Assembly (NCBI RefSeq): GCF_002775205.1
Contig: NC_036456.1
Coordinates: 10,443,463 to 10,507,462, forward strand
From: Xiphophorus maculatus
Lineage: Eukaryota; Chordata; Actinopteri; Cyprinodontiformes; Poeciliidae
Direction of reading: 5' to 3'
DNA: 64,000 nucleotides
In this document: in pieces, positions 32,901 to 45,700 of the stretch
How positions within the stretch are numbered: the first letter of the stretch is position 1
Layout of the letters: the number at the start of each line of letters is the position of its first letter
Program-made: the position numbers and the translations under genes
The notes under the pieces: generated by a model
Databases searched by the model: none
What the model was told of the DNA's origin: nothing
Seen by the model: only the letters and a program-made list of their open reading frames with translations

Positions 32901-35900
32901 TACATGTGATTGTGAGGCATGTAATCAGATAAAATATCATTTAACATTATGCTAAGCAATTGTGAATAACATTATACCATAAAATCCTGGTTTTTACTGA
33001 GAATCTGAGACCAGTCTACACCTTAAGGAAACCTTGACCAAGTTTTAAACTGTCCACCAAACTACCCTCAAAAGGCAACGCTTCCTTAATTTTATTTGCC
33101 ATATATCCAACGATAATCAGAAAGAGACACTTGATACTTTCTGTAATTACATAAAATTCTGAAGTGGAAAGTCAGAGCTCCTCGACTGCTCAGAGTTCAG
33201 ATTAAATATGGCTGCCACTCACGGAAAACATTGTCAATGTTGCAGGAGTAAGTTATATATTTGCATGTCTGATTTTTTTCTGTTTGATTTAATAACAGTA
33301 ATAGTACTTTGCTATCTCTATTTGTGAGCAAGTTCATTCTTCAAGAAGTTCCTTCTTGCTCACAAGAAGGAGCATATTTTTCTCTGCATAGACCAGAGAA
33401 AAATATGATTGTCCTGCACATCTAACACCTGTTTGCACCACAAAAATGAGGAAATGTCGGTTGTTTTGTGACTTTCCAATTATACGACATCAAGTAATTG
33501 GAGATATACTGATTAGGTTATTTATCAGCAAATACAAGTTTTCTTCAGTTTTCTTTTTATGTTTTGGTTAATTGACTAATAAAAAAAAAAATCTGTAATG
33601 TTTTTTTTTTTTTTTACTAGAAAAATTGTTTGATTTCAGTCCCGGTCTCTGACTGATCAGTGCATCCCAACAACTATCATTTTGAATCGCTACCAAACCT
33701 GAGATCACAACATAAGTGATCAGGTCCTGTTCAGTCCTAAGAAAACTCTAGAAAGTGTTGTATAAAACTGGGCTACTCTCAATTTTTGGGGTTTCCTATA
33801 GAAGAAAAAACTTTGCCGCTTTTCTTTTGATTTAGAACAACAGTTTAACTGGCCTGGAAAAGGTTCGTGAAGGAATTGCTTCGATCGGTTGTCTTTTACA
33901 GAGGCTAGGAATACAACTGTGCTGTATACGTAATCCTGACAGTTTTGTGTCATTCGTTGCAGTCATTAGTTTAGAAATTACTGTAAGCTGCGGTATTACT
34001 CTGGAATTCGTGCCTATACAAGTGCAGTGGGTCGTGAATGCGGGAGATGACTATCACATACCCTGTCACTATTTCTTCCCACATACCACCATTAGTCTGC
34101 CTCCCTGCCCCCCTCCAAGGCGGGGCCACACCTGTCTCTGTCGGCTGGGGAAGCCTGTCTATCCAGTCCAAATGTTGTTACTATTTTCTCCCAGTCACAC
34201 CCATGTGTCAGGGCCATTCTACGGTTGTCCCACCACCAGCACTACCACCACCCTGACCACAGTGGCCTCCCCTTTAATCTTAGCTTAGAATGTGTGCCAG
34301 CTGTTGGACTGTTTTTCCCTTTTGTCCCGATTCCTCCCTGGTCCCAAATGTAATTAGACAGTTTCTTCCTCTCATTGGGTGTACAAAAGTGGTCAATAAT
34401 TAAATAGGTCAGTAATTCCAAATGTTGTATATACTGTATTTGCTGATCTTTGTGTGATTTCCTTTTTTTTTCTCACTTCAATTTTATATATTTCAGACTT
34501 TTTGATAATCAAAAGTGCAGTATTTTGCTAAATTAAACGGCATGAACTCCATCTAAAAGTGCAGTTAGGGTGAGTTTTTGTGAAGTAAATTAAAATAACA
34601 ATATTCTAAAACTTTTCCACTTCTCATGGTTGTGTTTCTGTATAACTCAACTAAAAACGACAAAATCTGTTGGGAGGGGAAAAGGTAAAAAAAAACCCAA
34701 AACAAAATAAAAACAATCATTTAATTGCATAAATGTGCATCCACTTAAGCTAATACTTTGTTGAAGCACTTTTTGATTTTGTTTTAGCTCTCAACCTTCC
34801 TGAGTTCACACCTGCCGTCAGGTATAGCGCATCTGGTTAATCTGAAATGAAGTTCAGCACCGTCTTGTATTCTTTTATTAAGCCCTTGGTGTGCAAACAG
34901 GTTAGGTAAGCTTAAAGGAGCTCATTGTTCAAAAGTATCTGCGCAGCGCAGATAAATAAAGACTCGCTCACGTCAATTGGAAACTGGTTAATTGTTTTTT
35001 AACCAGGAGCACCAGAAACATCTTGTAAGTATTGGCTGTGTGTCGCACTTGACAGCAATCACCTCTGCTCTCCATATGTCTGGACTAAGAGCATTACATC
35101 CAGGCTTACTTGGCTAAAACCATCCAAAACAATGTGGATTAATGTGTTATGGTCAGATACCAAAACTTAAACCTTTCGTCTCTTATGTTTTGTCTGTGGA
35201 GCAACACAAACAAACGTGCAACTTTTCTTCAAATGGATACAATTCAGTTTTGGAAGTTGAAAACTGAGATGATAGCACTTTTTAAGCACTTCAACTACAC
35301 ATCTAATTTACACCAGGATTACCTCACCAGACGAAAAGTGTTAATGACCCGACAAGGATCCAGATCTGAATTTGACAGAAAATCTAAGGAGTCCTGTGGA
35401 GAGGCTGCCGCAAGAGATAACCACAGAGTCTGATAGATTTATCGGATGCTTGTAGGGCGTAGTGGGAAAATATTGCCAAGTGAGGATGTGGCCTGCAGAT
35501 AGACTCCTATTAAAGTTTTAGATTAAGGGTGTGTACACTTGTTGCTGCTTTTTAATGTATTTTTCTCACTAGCAGATTTATTTGTTTATTGGTATTGGTA
35601 AGAAGTTTCCAATACATATTGTTTGAGAGAAAACATCATCCTATCACATTCGCGGAGAATTTTCATTTGACTTTTCCTCATTTTTACAGTTACAAAGTTA
35701 AAGGAATACGCATTCGGTGAAAATGTGTCGTTTTCGCCACTTGTAGGTCTATGACGTCCCCACAGTCACTCTGATCAAACCCGTGGCAGACATAAAGCCT
35801 GATGAAGACGAGGACGAAGTCTACAGTGTCCCCACTCTTCCAGGTGTCCCTCTGGTGCTGGGTGAGTCCACCAGCAGCCTCCCCACTGAGGACATCATGC

Positions 35901-38900
35901 ACGTTGGACAGGTCTGTTTTGTCCCGGAACCTGACAAACGAGCCAGTGGCGGAGATCAGAAACAAGACTCCACTGAGGTTGACTGTGGGATCTACGACAT
36001 GCCCTCCCTGACCATTGAAGTGCTTCCCCATTCGTGTTCTTCGTCCTCCTCCGCCTCCACTCGCCGCCACTCTGTTTCCAGCAACGGCTCCGGCGACATT
36101 CAATGGAAAGCTTCGCTGTCGAACCTTGTCCACTCACTGCTGGGCACCGCCTCGTCCTTGTCCTCGCGGGACCTGGCTACATCTCTGGCTGAGATCCTGT
36201 CCACCTGGAAGGCCAGTCACACAGGTGACCCTCCGCCGCCTCTCCAGCAAGCCTGGGTTCGGCTTTCGGACGTGCTTCCGGCGTTATCTGCCATCGGTAA
36301 CGCTCCTCCAAACGAGGGGCTCTTATCGCTGGTCCAGCGTTCTCTGGAGGAGTCCGCCCTCCTCCTGCAGGCTCAAGGGCGACCTCGTCTGTCTTCCCAG
36401 GAATCTCTGTCTCGCAGGCCCCTGCCAGCGCTCCCGGTGCCTGATGGGAAGTCATGCGGCGGTGGAATGGGTTCTCGTAAAGGGAGCTGGATCCAAGAAC
36501 GGCCCCTGCCTCCGACCCCTCAGCCTATGTTTCCTTTGCCTCCAACTCCTGCCTGCGTCACCCTAACCATGGGCCCCGTTAATGGAGAAGAGGACCCCAG
36601 CAACGAGTACGCTGGGATTGGCTTGACCTCAGTCCCAGCCCCGGTACCTTCAGGAGACAGTGTTGGATATGTCAAGCTGCAGGTCAGTCTAACAGTCACT
36701 GTTTATGAGCGAAGAAGTATTCATAGTCACCACTGACGGTTCTCTGTTCCCTATATTAGGGTAAACCAGATCTTCCTCCGGATGTCCTCTCTGAGAATGG
36801 ACAAACTTTCACCGGAGAGCAAAGGGTGAGTAATTTCCGCAGTGTTATTCACCTCCACATGCAGTCCTGTGGAACAAGGAAGTACACTGTGGTTCTGTTG
36901 TGGTTTCACTAATTGAAAAAATATTTTGGTCTTCACTAAGTCATGGCAATTAGAGCAATATTGCAAATTAGTTGTTAACTGCGAACTCTCTCTCGAGGTC
37001 TCACCACTGCATATTAGTCATGTTTAGATCTAGACTTTATCTCATTCACTAGAAACCCTTAATTATGTTGTTTTTTTAGCCCCTCTGTTGTATATTTGCA
37101 GCTATGTTTAGTATCAGTACCCTGTTGCATGACCCATTTTGGACAAACTCCCTTTGCTGGCCTCATGTTTGACTGTAATACTTTAGCATGGAGCAGAGTT
37201 CATAAGTGGCTCAATGACCAGAAGTACAAGCTCAAATCATAACCCTTCCACTAGTGTGCTCGACGGTGGGTATGGATTGTTGCGCTCTTATGCTTGTTTA
37301 GTTTGGATAGCATGGTGCATTATGCCCAGAGATCTTGTCTTTGGTCATTTCTGTCAGAAACACATTGTTCCAGAAGGAACGTTGGAGTCATTCTGTCATA
37401 TTCTTAAAAAGGAATAAACTTTCTGCTTTCAGCCAATCTTTTTTTTAATGTCAGACTTCAACGTGCCAACTCCAGCCTGCGGATCCAGAGAGCTTAGCAC
37501 AGTCAGAGCTTGGGGTGAATTTCCTGGGAAGTGCAGTCCGTGGAAGATTGGTCTCAAGCGTTTCCCCACTTGAGAAAAATTTTTCTCACTGCGGAGGAAA
37601 GGACTTTAAATGTTGTAGCTCTTTGGAGATTGATGGCCAGCAACAGGTGCTTTGGTGAAGTCACTGTTGACAACTTTCCACCTTCGCGCTGTGTTGTCAA
37701 ACTGCCAACGCTTCTGTTTTTATAGAGGCACCTGCAGCAACACCTGGATACAATTTTCCCTTTTTAAAAAAAACAAATTAATGGAAGCAGCAGAGGTGCA
37801 CTTTTCTTTTCCTTGTGTTTTCTTCTACTCTATTTTTCCCCTGCATTTGGAAAGTGTAGGATTTATTGTGTCTTTGTGCAATTGAGAGTAGATCTTATTC
37901 ATTTGAAAACCTGAAAGACCAAATCTTTCTTTTTTATTATGTCTTGATATGTAAAACTCTTAAAGCTGGAGTGCACTTTCTGTCTTTTTTCCCATGACGG
38001 TACCACGCTCCTGTTGTGTCACTCTGCCTGCTGTCACAGATGATTTATGCACAAACAGCAGCTCCACTCGGATAAGTCACTTATTCACTCTGAGTTGACA
38101 GTGCGCTCTGTTTACTAGTAAGCACTGTGACTCATTAATCCAGCTAGCTGTAGCTGTTTGCTTCCCAAGACTCGCTTGGCTTTGCATTGGCCTTCGCAGC
38201 CCTGCCGATTGGTGTCGAAAGTACATACACAGACATCAGAAACCGTAATTAGTTACTCTGAGCGTCCAGCGTCAGACTCTGAGGTCTTGTTTTGCTGCAC
38301 CAAACTGAAGTCACGTCTTCTGTGCAGCACTCTGCATTTTTCCTGCTCCTCGCAGGGTTCCCTTGTCATCGCGGCCCAGACGAAAAACAAGAGTTCGCTT
38401 GTGAGTCTCAACAATCTGGCCTCACATAGTGAGGAGGCCGCAGGACAATAAGTGACAGAAAGCACAGTCCTTCCTTCAGCAGCCTCTCTTGTTTTTGATA
38501 TACTGCGCGGAGTTGTGCGTTTCACTCTGACTTTTCAAACCGTGGAGTTGCGTCTGCGATTCCCTTAGGTTTCGATGGATGAATTTATTAGTACATGGCA
38601 GTCACAGGGAGTCCTGTTGCAATGGATTTCAATGTAGGCAAATTATACCTCAGGTTTTTTTTTCTGCACTTTTAGGCAGGTCCCAATAACTGTGTACGGC
38701 TTCAATAATAGTACTTGCTGTGCTATAATTTTGAAAAAATAATTGAGACTGTGTCATATAACCTTGTTTAGGCATGAATCATTTTCTAGGCTGCTGTTCC
38801 CACACTGGAATCTGAATCTGTGCTGCCTTTTCGTTATTGTTGTGTCCTCTGATGTGGTTGTTTTAGATGTTATAATAATTTCTCTTTTTTCACACCTGGG

Positions 38901-40688
38901 TTGACTACATGAGCAAGAAAAGGTATGGTGTATTTTGAAGACTAACAATAAGAAGACAATTGTAAAAGCCTTTTTTGTGGCTCAGTCTGGACTTTCATTT
39001 GGGTTGTTACTATTTCTTCAGTGCTTTTCCCCCAAATTATATGTTCCAACAATTTATTGAAATCTGGAATGCCCTTGCAAGACATTGTTACGCCCTTAAT
39101 TTATCCACATTTTGCCAAGTAAAAACCATAAACTTTAATTTATTTGATTAAAATTTGATGTAACAGAACAAAACAGGGTAGTGCATAAGTGTGAAGTGGA
39201 AGGAATAAAATACCTGACTGTAAAACTTTCACTCTTGTAAGTGTGGCATTTTGTTTTAATTGCAAGTTTTATGGAGTGTCTCTATTGTTTGTTTGCAGTC
39301 TAGAGACGGAAATCTTTGCCTGTACTAATTTGTAAAATAGCTCAACCTCAGAGAGTGCCAGAGACATTGATTTTCAAGTCCTGCCCCTTTTTCTCAATTG
39401 TGTTTATGTCTGGTATTTTGCCCATTCCAGCACATAAATGTGCCTTGATTATAAACCTTTTCCTCTGGGGTTGTTGTCCTGCTCGAATGCTCTGGTTAAT
39501 AATGATGCCCCAATATCTTTAAAAAGCCTGATCCGCCATTTTCCTTTTTGTCTAAAAAATTGCTAAATATAAATCAGCAAAGTATCGACCAATCTCCCAA
39601 AATTAACAAAATTGGGCCCAAATTATTGGTACACGCCTACTGATCAGTACTCTCCTTACCCGGCCTGTTGGTTTCAATGGGAGTTTAGGTTCTGGTAGGT
39701 TAGCAGTTGTGTCATACTCTCCATTTTCAGAGGCTGGACCGAACTGAGCTCTGTTAGATGCTCGGGATGTTGTTTTAGAACCTAAACCTGCTTTAAACTG
39801 ATTCACAACCTGCTCCTTGACCCGTCCGGTGTTCTTCATAAAACTTAGACTACATTCACACATACTTGGACTCTATTCACTATAAGGTCACTAGTGAAGG
39901 CGATCGGTTGCATGTGTATGAGTAAAAGGGGCTGAACGCTGCCACCACTTTTCAGATTATTTGTGAAACTTTGAAAACCTTATGTACGATGTTTGTTCTA
40001 CTTCCTAAATATATGAAAACAAGCCTTAAAATGCATTCAAGTTTGCAGAAGTGATGAGAAAAACTTGAAAGAGTATAAATACTCTCTCAAGGCATAGTGA
40101 GTTGAAGTCTTCTCCTCCATGTCTCTCGTTTCCACCCTTCACCGTTGCGTTTCCCCGTACAGATGACTCCCTCGCCTCCTCTGCCGGTGGCCCTCTCCCT
40201 GGAGGACTCGGAGCTGCTCTCCTTCTACTCCTCTCAGAGCTTCGCCCACCTCTCCTGCCTCGCCGACGCCATCGACGTGCTCGACAGCAGCGTGCACGGC
40301 AACCAGCCGCCGCGCATCTTCGTCGCCAGGGGGAAGAGTCTCATTGTGACCGCGCACAAGCTGGTGTTCATCGGGGACACTCTGTCCCGCCTCCTGACCT
40401 CCGCCGACCTCCGGGCCAAGGTACGCTCCTGCTCTCCGAGTCTTCCTGTTGTAAACGCTTGAACTGAATCAAAGCAAACGTCGCGTCCTTCCTTCGTTTC
40501 AGATCACCACTTCCGGAGGGAGGCTCTGCCAGGTGTTGAAGGCGGTCGTCGTGGCAACCAAGGGCGCAGCACAAAACTACCCGTCGGCGACCGCCACCCA
40601 GGAGATGATGGACCGCGTCACCGAGCTCTACCAGCAAGCCGCCGGCTTCTCCACTCTGCTGCAGCGTCTGGCTGAAATATCGTCGTGA
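29385..40688 (+). CDS. efs: CAS-family adaptor, embryonal Fyn-associated substrate (EFS/Sin)
   Basis: Seven coding exons, all phase 0: 29385-29396, 30944-32266, 32401-32523, 35747-36682, 36760-36825, 40163-40420, 40503-40688; 967 aa against about 561 in human EFS. CAS proteins are cytoplasmic scaffolds at adhesion and receptor sites, phosphorylated by Src/Fyn. Seen: N-terminal SH3 (about 5-66: AKALYDNTAESPEELAFRKG, GWWQCSLHGKQGIVPANRL), a substrate region with many YxxP sites (YLCP, YLSP twice, YLVP twice, YQSP, YQTP, YDTP twice, YDVP, YSVP, YDMP), a serine-rich helical region, proline motifs RPLPALP and RPLPPTP, and a C-terminal FAT-like region (SFAHLSCLADAIDVLDSS, GKSLIVTAHKLVFIGDTLSR). The usual YDYV(H)L Src site is VGYVKL here. 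Synteny (homez, acin1, dhrs4) favours efs over bcar1 or nedd9. Confidence 0.9.
29879..29950. repeat. (GT)n microsatellite in efs intron 1
   Basis: Interrupted GT run with GC and GGGG breaks. Confidence 0.95.
32524..35746. other. efs intron 3, no gene seen
   Basis: 3.2 kb. It holds adjacent hairpins at 33325-33363 (tgtgagcaag/cttgctcaca) and 33374-33406 (atatttttctctg/cagagaaaaatat), and poly(A)/(T) runs near 33580-33616. Short open frames here show no family resemblance. Confidence 0.5.
39070..39535 (-). mobile_element. Third Tc1/mariner-like remnant, in efs intron 5
   Basis: Contains ggaaatctttgcctgtacta, gattttcaagtcctgcccc, ctcaattgtgtttatgtctg and ggttgttgtcctgctcgaat, the reverse-strand landmarks of the family seen in the dhrs4 introns. 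It is degraded, in opposite orientation, within the 3.3-kb intron 36826-40162. Confidence 0.65.
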
Positions 40689-42595
40689 TATTTCATTTCG
40701 CTTGTACAAACGTTACACCGATATTTTAGTGTCAAAATGCCTTATTTGTCTTTACACTATTATATTTCCTTACCTTTGTCTGTGAGGGAAGCCATACCCT
40801 GAACTACTTGTTTATCCACACTGCAGCTGTTGCTCAGCTGGGGTTTTTATTGCATTGAGTCTTTCTACAAAAAGAGTGTGTTTTTTTTTTGTTTTTTTTT
40901 ATTCCTTTTATGTCTCTGTTTGTATACTGACGTTTTTGCTTTGATGGCAGACACTCTTGTTTTCTTTTAAGTGTTAACTTATTGAATATTGAAATCCCTC
41001 AGAGGTTGAAGCAGCCCTTGCGGACCTGTTATTTTGGGAGCTTTGCTTTAATGCGCTTGCCACATTTCCTTTTCCTCACACATGATAGCTGTTTTTCTTC
41101 CTTCCTCTATTTATTTAGCAAGCCCCTGCTCCGAAAATAGTCCAAAAAGAAGGCCTTTTATTCCGGTTCTGGCCTTCCTTTGTACAATGATACCCGATGG
41201 GCCTTGTTTTGTCACCGCTCTGAAAGCATGTTGTCTTTTATATTTCAAAGCAAGCACTAAAAGGAAAGTTTGCCTACGTCTTGACATGTGGAGCAGTAGT
41301 AGGTCTGTTTCCATTGGAGAGCAAAGGCAGTGCTCACAATTCCCACACTTACAAGAAGCGTCACTCTGCACATTCTTCGGTTCACCGTTATGCAGGTTAT
41401 CACAGTATCTGAGAAGTCACTGAATGCCAGAGAATGACTAATGATGGTTGGGTGAGAAATTACCTAATCCTGTTCTTTCCCACAGTGATGTGGGAGTATA
41501 AGGAACCTGCTGACCGAGTTCACCTGTTACAACATGTCTCGTTTGGATGTGCACCTTTGCATGGCTTCAGCTTTGTCTTTAATCATCTTTCTTCTAAGAT
41601 GCCTACCAGTGATTTGTATCCATACCTACTTCAGTAGATTTAAACAGCCAGGCTGAGACCTTATTTCACTTCAGGATGTGTAAACGTTTTACATCTAAAA
41701 ACTGACTGTTGCAATGGCCAATGTGATGTTGACCTGACTCAATGAACACTGGGGCATAAATCACACTTCGTCATTTGACCTAAAAAAAAAACTAAACAAA
41801 AAAGAACAGACAAGTTTTTGAACACTACTATCTGTATGGTTATCATCATTCTGAGTAATGGGTTACTTTATGGAACATCTCATACATACTTGCTACTAAT
41901 TTATGCAACTAAATGAAGTCGCAAAAGGGCTTAAACTTGGAATATAGTTGTAACTTTTTTTTCCAAGGTTATTTTAAATAGTCACTTATACAACTTGACT
42001 TTATTCTGCAATATCTGATACGAATCACCAGGGTTTTCATAGGTTTTGTTTTTCTTAAGGGCTGTGATTTTATTGTCTTGTTCACCCGCGCCACCTTGTG
42101 GTATCCCGAAGTATTGCATAAAAACTATCTACTTCCCTAGTTTTATGTTTGAGCATTTTGATCGATAGTTATAACCATATTGTTAACCCTTTTTGTTCTG
42201 GACATTCTTGTTTGTATGACTTTGATTTGCTTCATTTTTATATATGCAAATCCTTCATCTGGAATACTTGAGCAGTGGATTGCGATGTTACAATGTCTTT
42301 TTTTATTCAATATTTTACATAATACAGGTATGGCAATTTTTTTTTTTTTTACAGGTTTTTCCATTGATAAGAAACCATCTTTTTCGAACACTACATTTGC
42401 TGTATGTCTTTTGTATTTCTGTTCAGAATACAGAAAGAGTTTTGAAACAAAACAAACGTGTTTTTCTGAGAAGAATTTATATTTAAATGTGTATTTTACT
42501 TTTGATTCAAATTCTGTTAATAAGGGTGTTATTTATTGGTTATTTCCGTAAAGCAGTATAAATCCTAATAAAGTCACCTTTTCTGAATAAACCTT
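40689..42595 (+). other. efs: efs 3' untranslated region
   Basis: About 1.9 kb without a supported reading frame, ending in two poly(A) signals at 42567-42572 and 42586-42591. Confidence 0.65.
42567..42591 (+). terminator. Twin poly(A) signals of efs
   Basis: AATAAA at 42567-42572 and 42586-42591, 157 bp or less from the acin1 start codon. Confidence 0.65.
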
Positions 42596-42609
42596 GACAA
42601 ATCCCACGG

Positions 42610-42747
42610 CTCGGGACTGCCGAGCCCTGCCACTTTATTCTTGTAGCGTTCAGGACAAGCCGAACGACTCCGGAAGCTGCCGAAGTGTGACGCCGAGCAG
42701 CAGCCGTAGCGACGTTCGTCGGAGTTCAGACGAGCGGAGGGAGCAAA
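42610..42747 (+). promoter_or_regulatory. acin1: acin1 promoter/5' UTR, GC-rich
   Basis: A short CpG-rich stretch between the efs poly(A) signals and the acin1 ATG. It starts with the small palindrome ggctcgggactgccgagcc and includes gcaaaATGGCGGAC at the start codon. There is no TATA box. The transcription start is not determined. Confidence 0.5.
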
Positions 42748-45700
42748 ATGGCGGACGAAGATATTACGCTTGATGGAAAACCTTTACAGTCGCTCCGAGT
42801 TGCTGATTTGAAAGCTGCTCTGGAGCAAAGGAACCTACCGAAAAGCGGGCAGAAAAACACACTCATAAAGAGACTTAAAGGGGTAAGTTTTTGCCCCTGC
42901 TTTGGGTGTCTGTGTCGAGTCCGGCTAAGTTCGGTAAGAAGGCGAGCAACGGCATCGGGGGGGTAAACGTTAGAGGCCGTAACAGTGTGTAGAAGCGGGA
43001 ATGCCTAAACCACCACGCACACGATATTACACGTCAACAACTGTACGTTGTAACGGCCCTAAGTGACAGTAGGACTAAAAAACCTACCGAACAGCTTCGG
43101 ACTGGGTTTCCAACAGTTCGCCGAGCACCGTGTTGCACATTGTTGAACTGTGCACCTGTCAAGTCGAGGCCTAAGCTGAGAGTAGCCAACAGCCGCACAG
43201 AGTGTACAGTACATGACAGCCCCCGTCCGCGCGCATTGCATGTCTGTGTGTGTGTGTGGGGGGCGGGGGGGCTTACGGGAGCGCGCGTTGCGATGTAAAC
43301 AGTATACATACGTCAACAATTACTACGGTATGCACTTTTTCTTTCCAGGAATGTCTCCTATGCATAACAGGACTATGTTGTTGAACCGGACTTTTAGCCA
43401 ATTAGCAACAGGAAACGTAGTTTGAATTAATGCTAAAGATTAAGTTCATATGGTCCTATCTGTTGAAAGATGCATCCTCGTCAAAAAGTAGCCAAATTTA
43501 TGCACTTTTGTCTTATTCATAAAATGTTTATTTTTTTCGAGGCCTTAGTATTTATTTATAAAACACATTTATGGGTGACTTTGCACCAACTTTGTAGTAT
43601 TTGTACCACCTCAGCACAAACAGCATATGCCATCCAGAAATATATGAAACTCAATACCTAGGAAACACAATATCTTAAAAACTCTTTATTAATATTTTAT
43701 AAGACGTAAAACATGTGTCTGGTACATTTAAAACTGTCTTTGAAAGGTAAATGTAGCAAAAGAAAAAATAAATGCATAGACATTTGTGGGAATTTGTACA
43801 ATTCAACACTTTTAAATAAAATGTTGAAACATGAAAAATATTGACTCTTAGCATTATTATTATCATCAATGAAAGAATGACGCAGAACCTTTTTGGCCCC
43901 TAACCTGACTGTGTATAGAATAAGCAGTCCAAATCTCTCTCAGTGCACTGTGAATTCAGGTCTTCCTACAGAAAGTTTGTGTATAGCTGGATAAATTTGG
44001 ATAAATTGCTTTTCCCAGAATAAACTGGTATCTTGGCTAAATAATTGCACGAGTGCTTTTTGTTGAAAATTGTGTAACGAGTGAAATATCCTTAGGAAAT
44101 GTAACAAAGGCTTATTGCATCCCTGAACAAGAAATTCTATAAGTAAATAACTTTCAAACTCATAAATAAGTTTGAGTATCTTGGTGTTTTGAGGTGTTTG
44201 ATACAAACTGCTGATTTTTTTTTACAACTTTGCGCACAAATGTATCAAACGCTGCTTTTTCAGAATAAATACGCCCATGTCATACCTAAGTCTTTTCATT
44301 TGGGTTTTTCCTACTTTATTTTGCGCAACATACAAAGAAGTTGACATTTTTATTTCATTTCTGTAGTTTGTGGAGATCTTGCATTTTTGATTCGAATTTT
44401 AAATAACAATCTGAAATTAAATTTTCTGAAACCTGCATATCTCTGAATATGAATGGGATTAGTTGGAATACGTAAATTTACTGAATAATATGTCATTGGT
44501 ATATTTGTGGCACAAGCATTTCTAATTGTGCTTGTCTAAGTCTTGATATGCAGTAACAACATTAGACATGTAAATATTGTTTGTGGTGTGAATCTCTATA
44601 AACTGTTAAAAAGTGCTGCTCGGTAGGCTTACAATGAACACTCAGAGATGTCCTGAGTCTATGTAATTTTATAGACAACCATTCCTGTGACTTACATGCA
44701 GCCAAAACATGTTTGTTTTTCCTGCATACATCATTCAGGGCGGAGTTTAGGCTGTTTGAGTTAGTGTTAACATGATGTTGGAATCTGACAGCAAGATTTA
44801 GCTTTTATTTAGTAATAAAAGTGTTACTGCACTTCCTTTAAAAATTCTATATTTTCTTTGAAGTTAACATTTTTAATAGTGAGATTGGGTGTGATCCTTA
44901 AAAGCAATAATTATTAAGGGAATGCAATCTAAAATTGTTAGTATTTTGAGGACAAAACACATACAGTACACTGTTGCATTAGGGCAAAATTAAGATTAAT
45001 AACAAATAATACACATCATCGTTTGCTTCATTTAACCTCTTAAATATCGATGCATTTCCTCCCTGTAGGCTCTGATGCTGGAAAACCTGCAGAGGTCATC
45101 GTCTTCTCACAGTGGGCTGCAGCCTAACTCTCAGGTCGGAGATTATTTTCGAGCGGTTTTAGTTTGACAACATTCCATGTCCAGATCTTGCCATTTGACC
45201 TGTTGTTCTGTGTTGTAGATAGGAGAAGAGATGTGTCAGAACAGTTTCATTAAACAGTACCTGGCCCAGCAGCAAGAGCTCCTACGTCAGAGACTTGCGA
45301 GAGAGGCTAAAAAGGAAGAGGAGGCTGATGGTACAACACTTCTATAGATATTCAAGATAACCAAACAGCCATCCGGTACCAACTGCTAATTACTATAAAC
45401 CCTGCCTTGTGTCCCGTCCCACAGAAAGCGCAACCGGACCAGAAGAGGATGAAGACCACTCGGAAGACAATGACAGCCCTTCCTTTGTCAGGAAGGTCAG
45501 TAACCTGAATAAAGAAATGAGAAAAACAAGGGATGTATATCGTTTAACTTGGATAAATGATACATTTATGGTGCTTTTATAATGTTCTTTTATTCCATCA
45601 GCTTAATTCATTAAGTGAAACACATTGCATAGATTAATTAAACAAAATTCAATTCAAATCAAATTCAGAAATACTTTTTAGATCCCAAAGGGAAATTAAA

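Noticed and set aside
35149-35433. 94-codon frame in efs intron 3
   Set aside because: No domain, no splice context and low-complexity wording; consistent with chance in intron.
43240-43272. G-rich tract as a functional G-quadruplex
   Set aside because: It follows a GT microsatellite and has only loosely separated G runs; nothing beyond composition supports a role.
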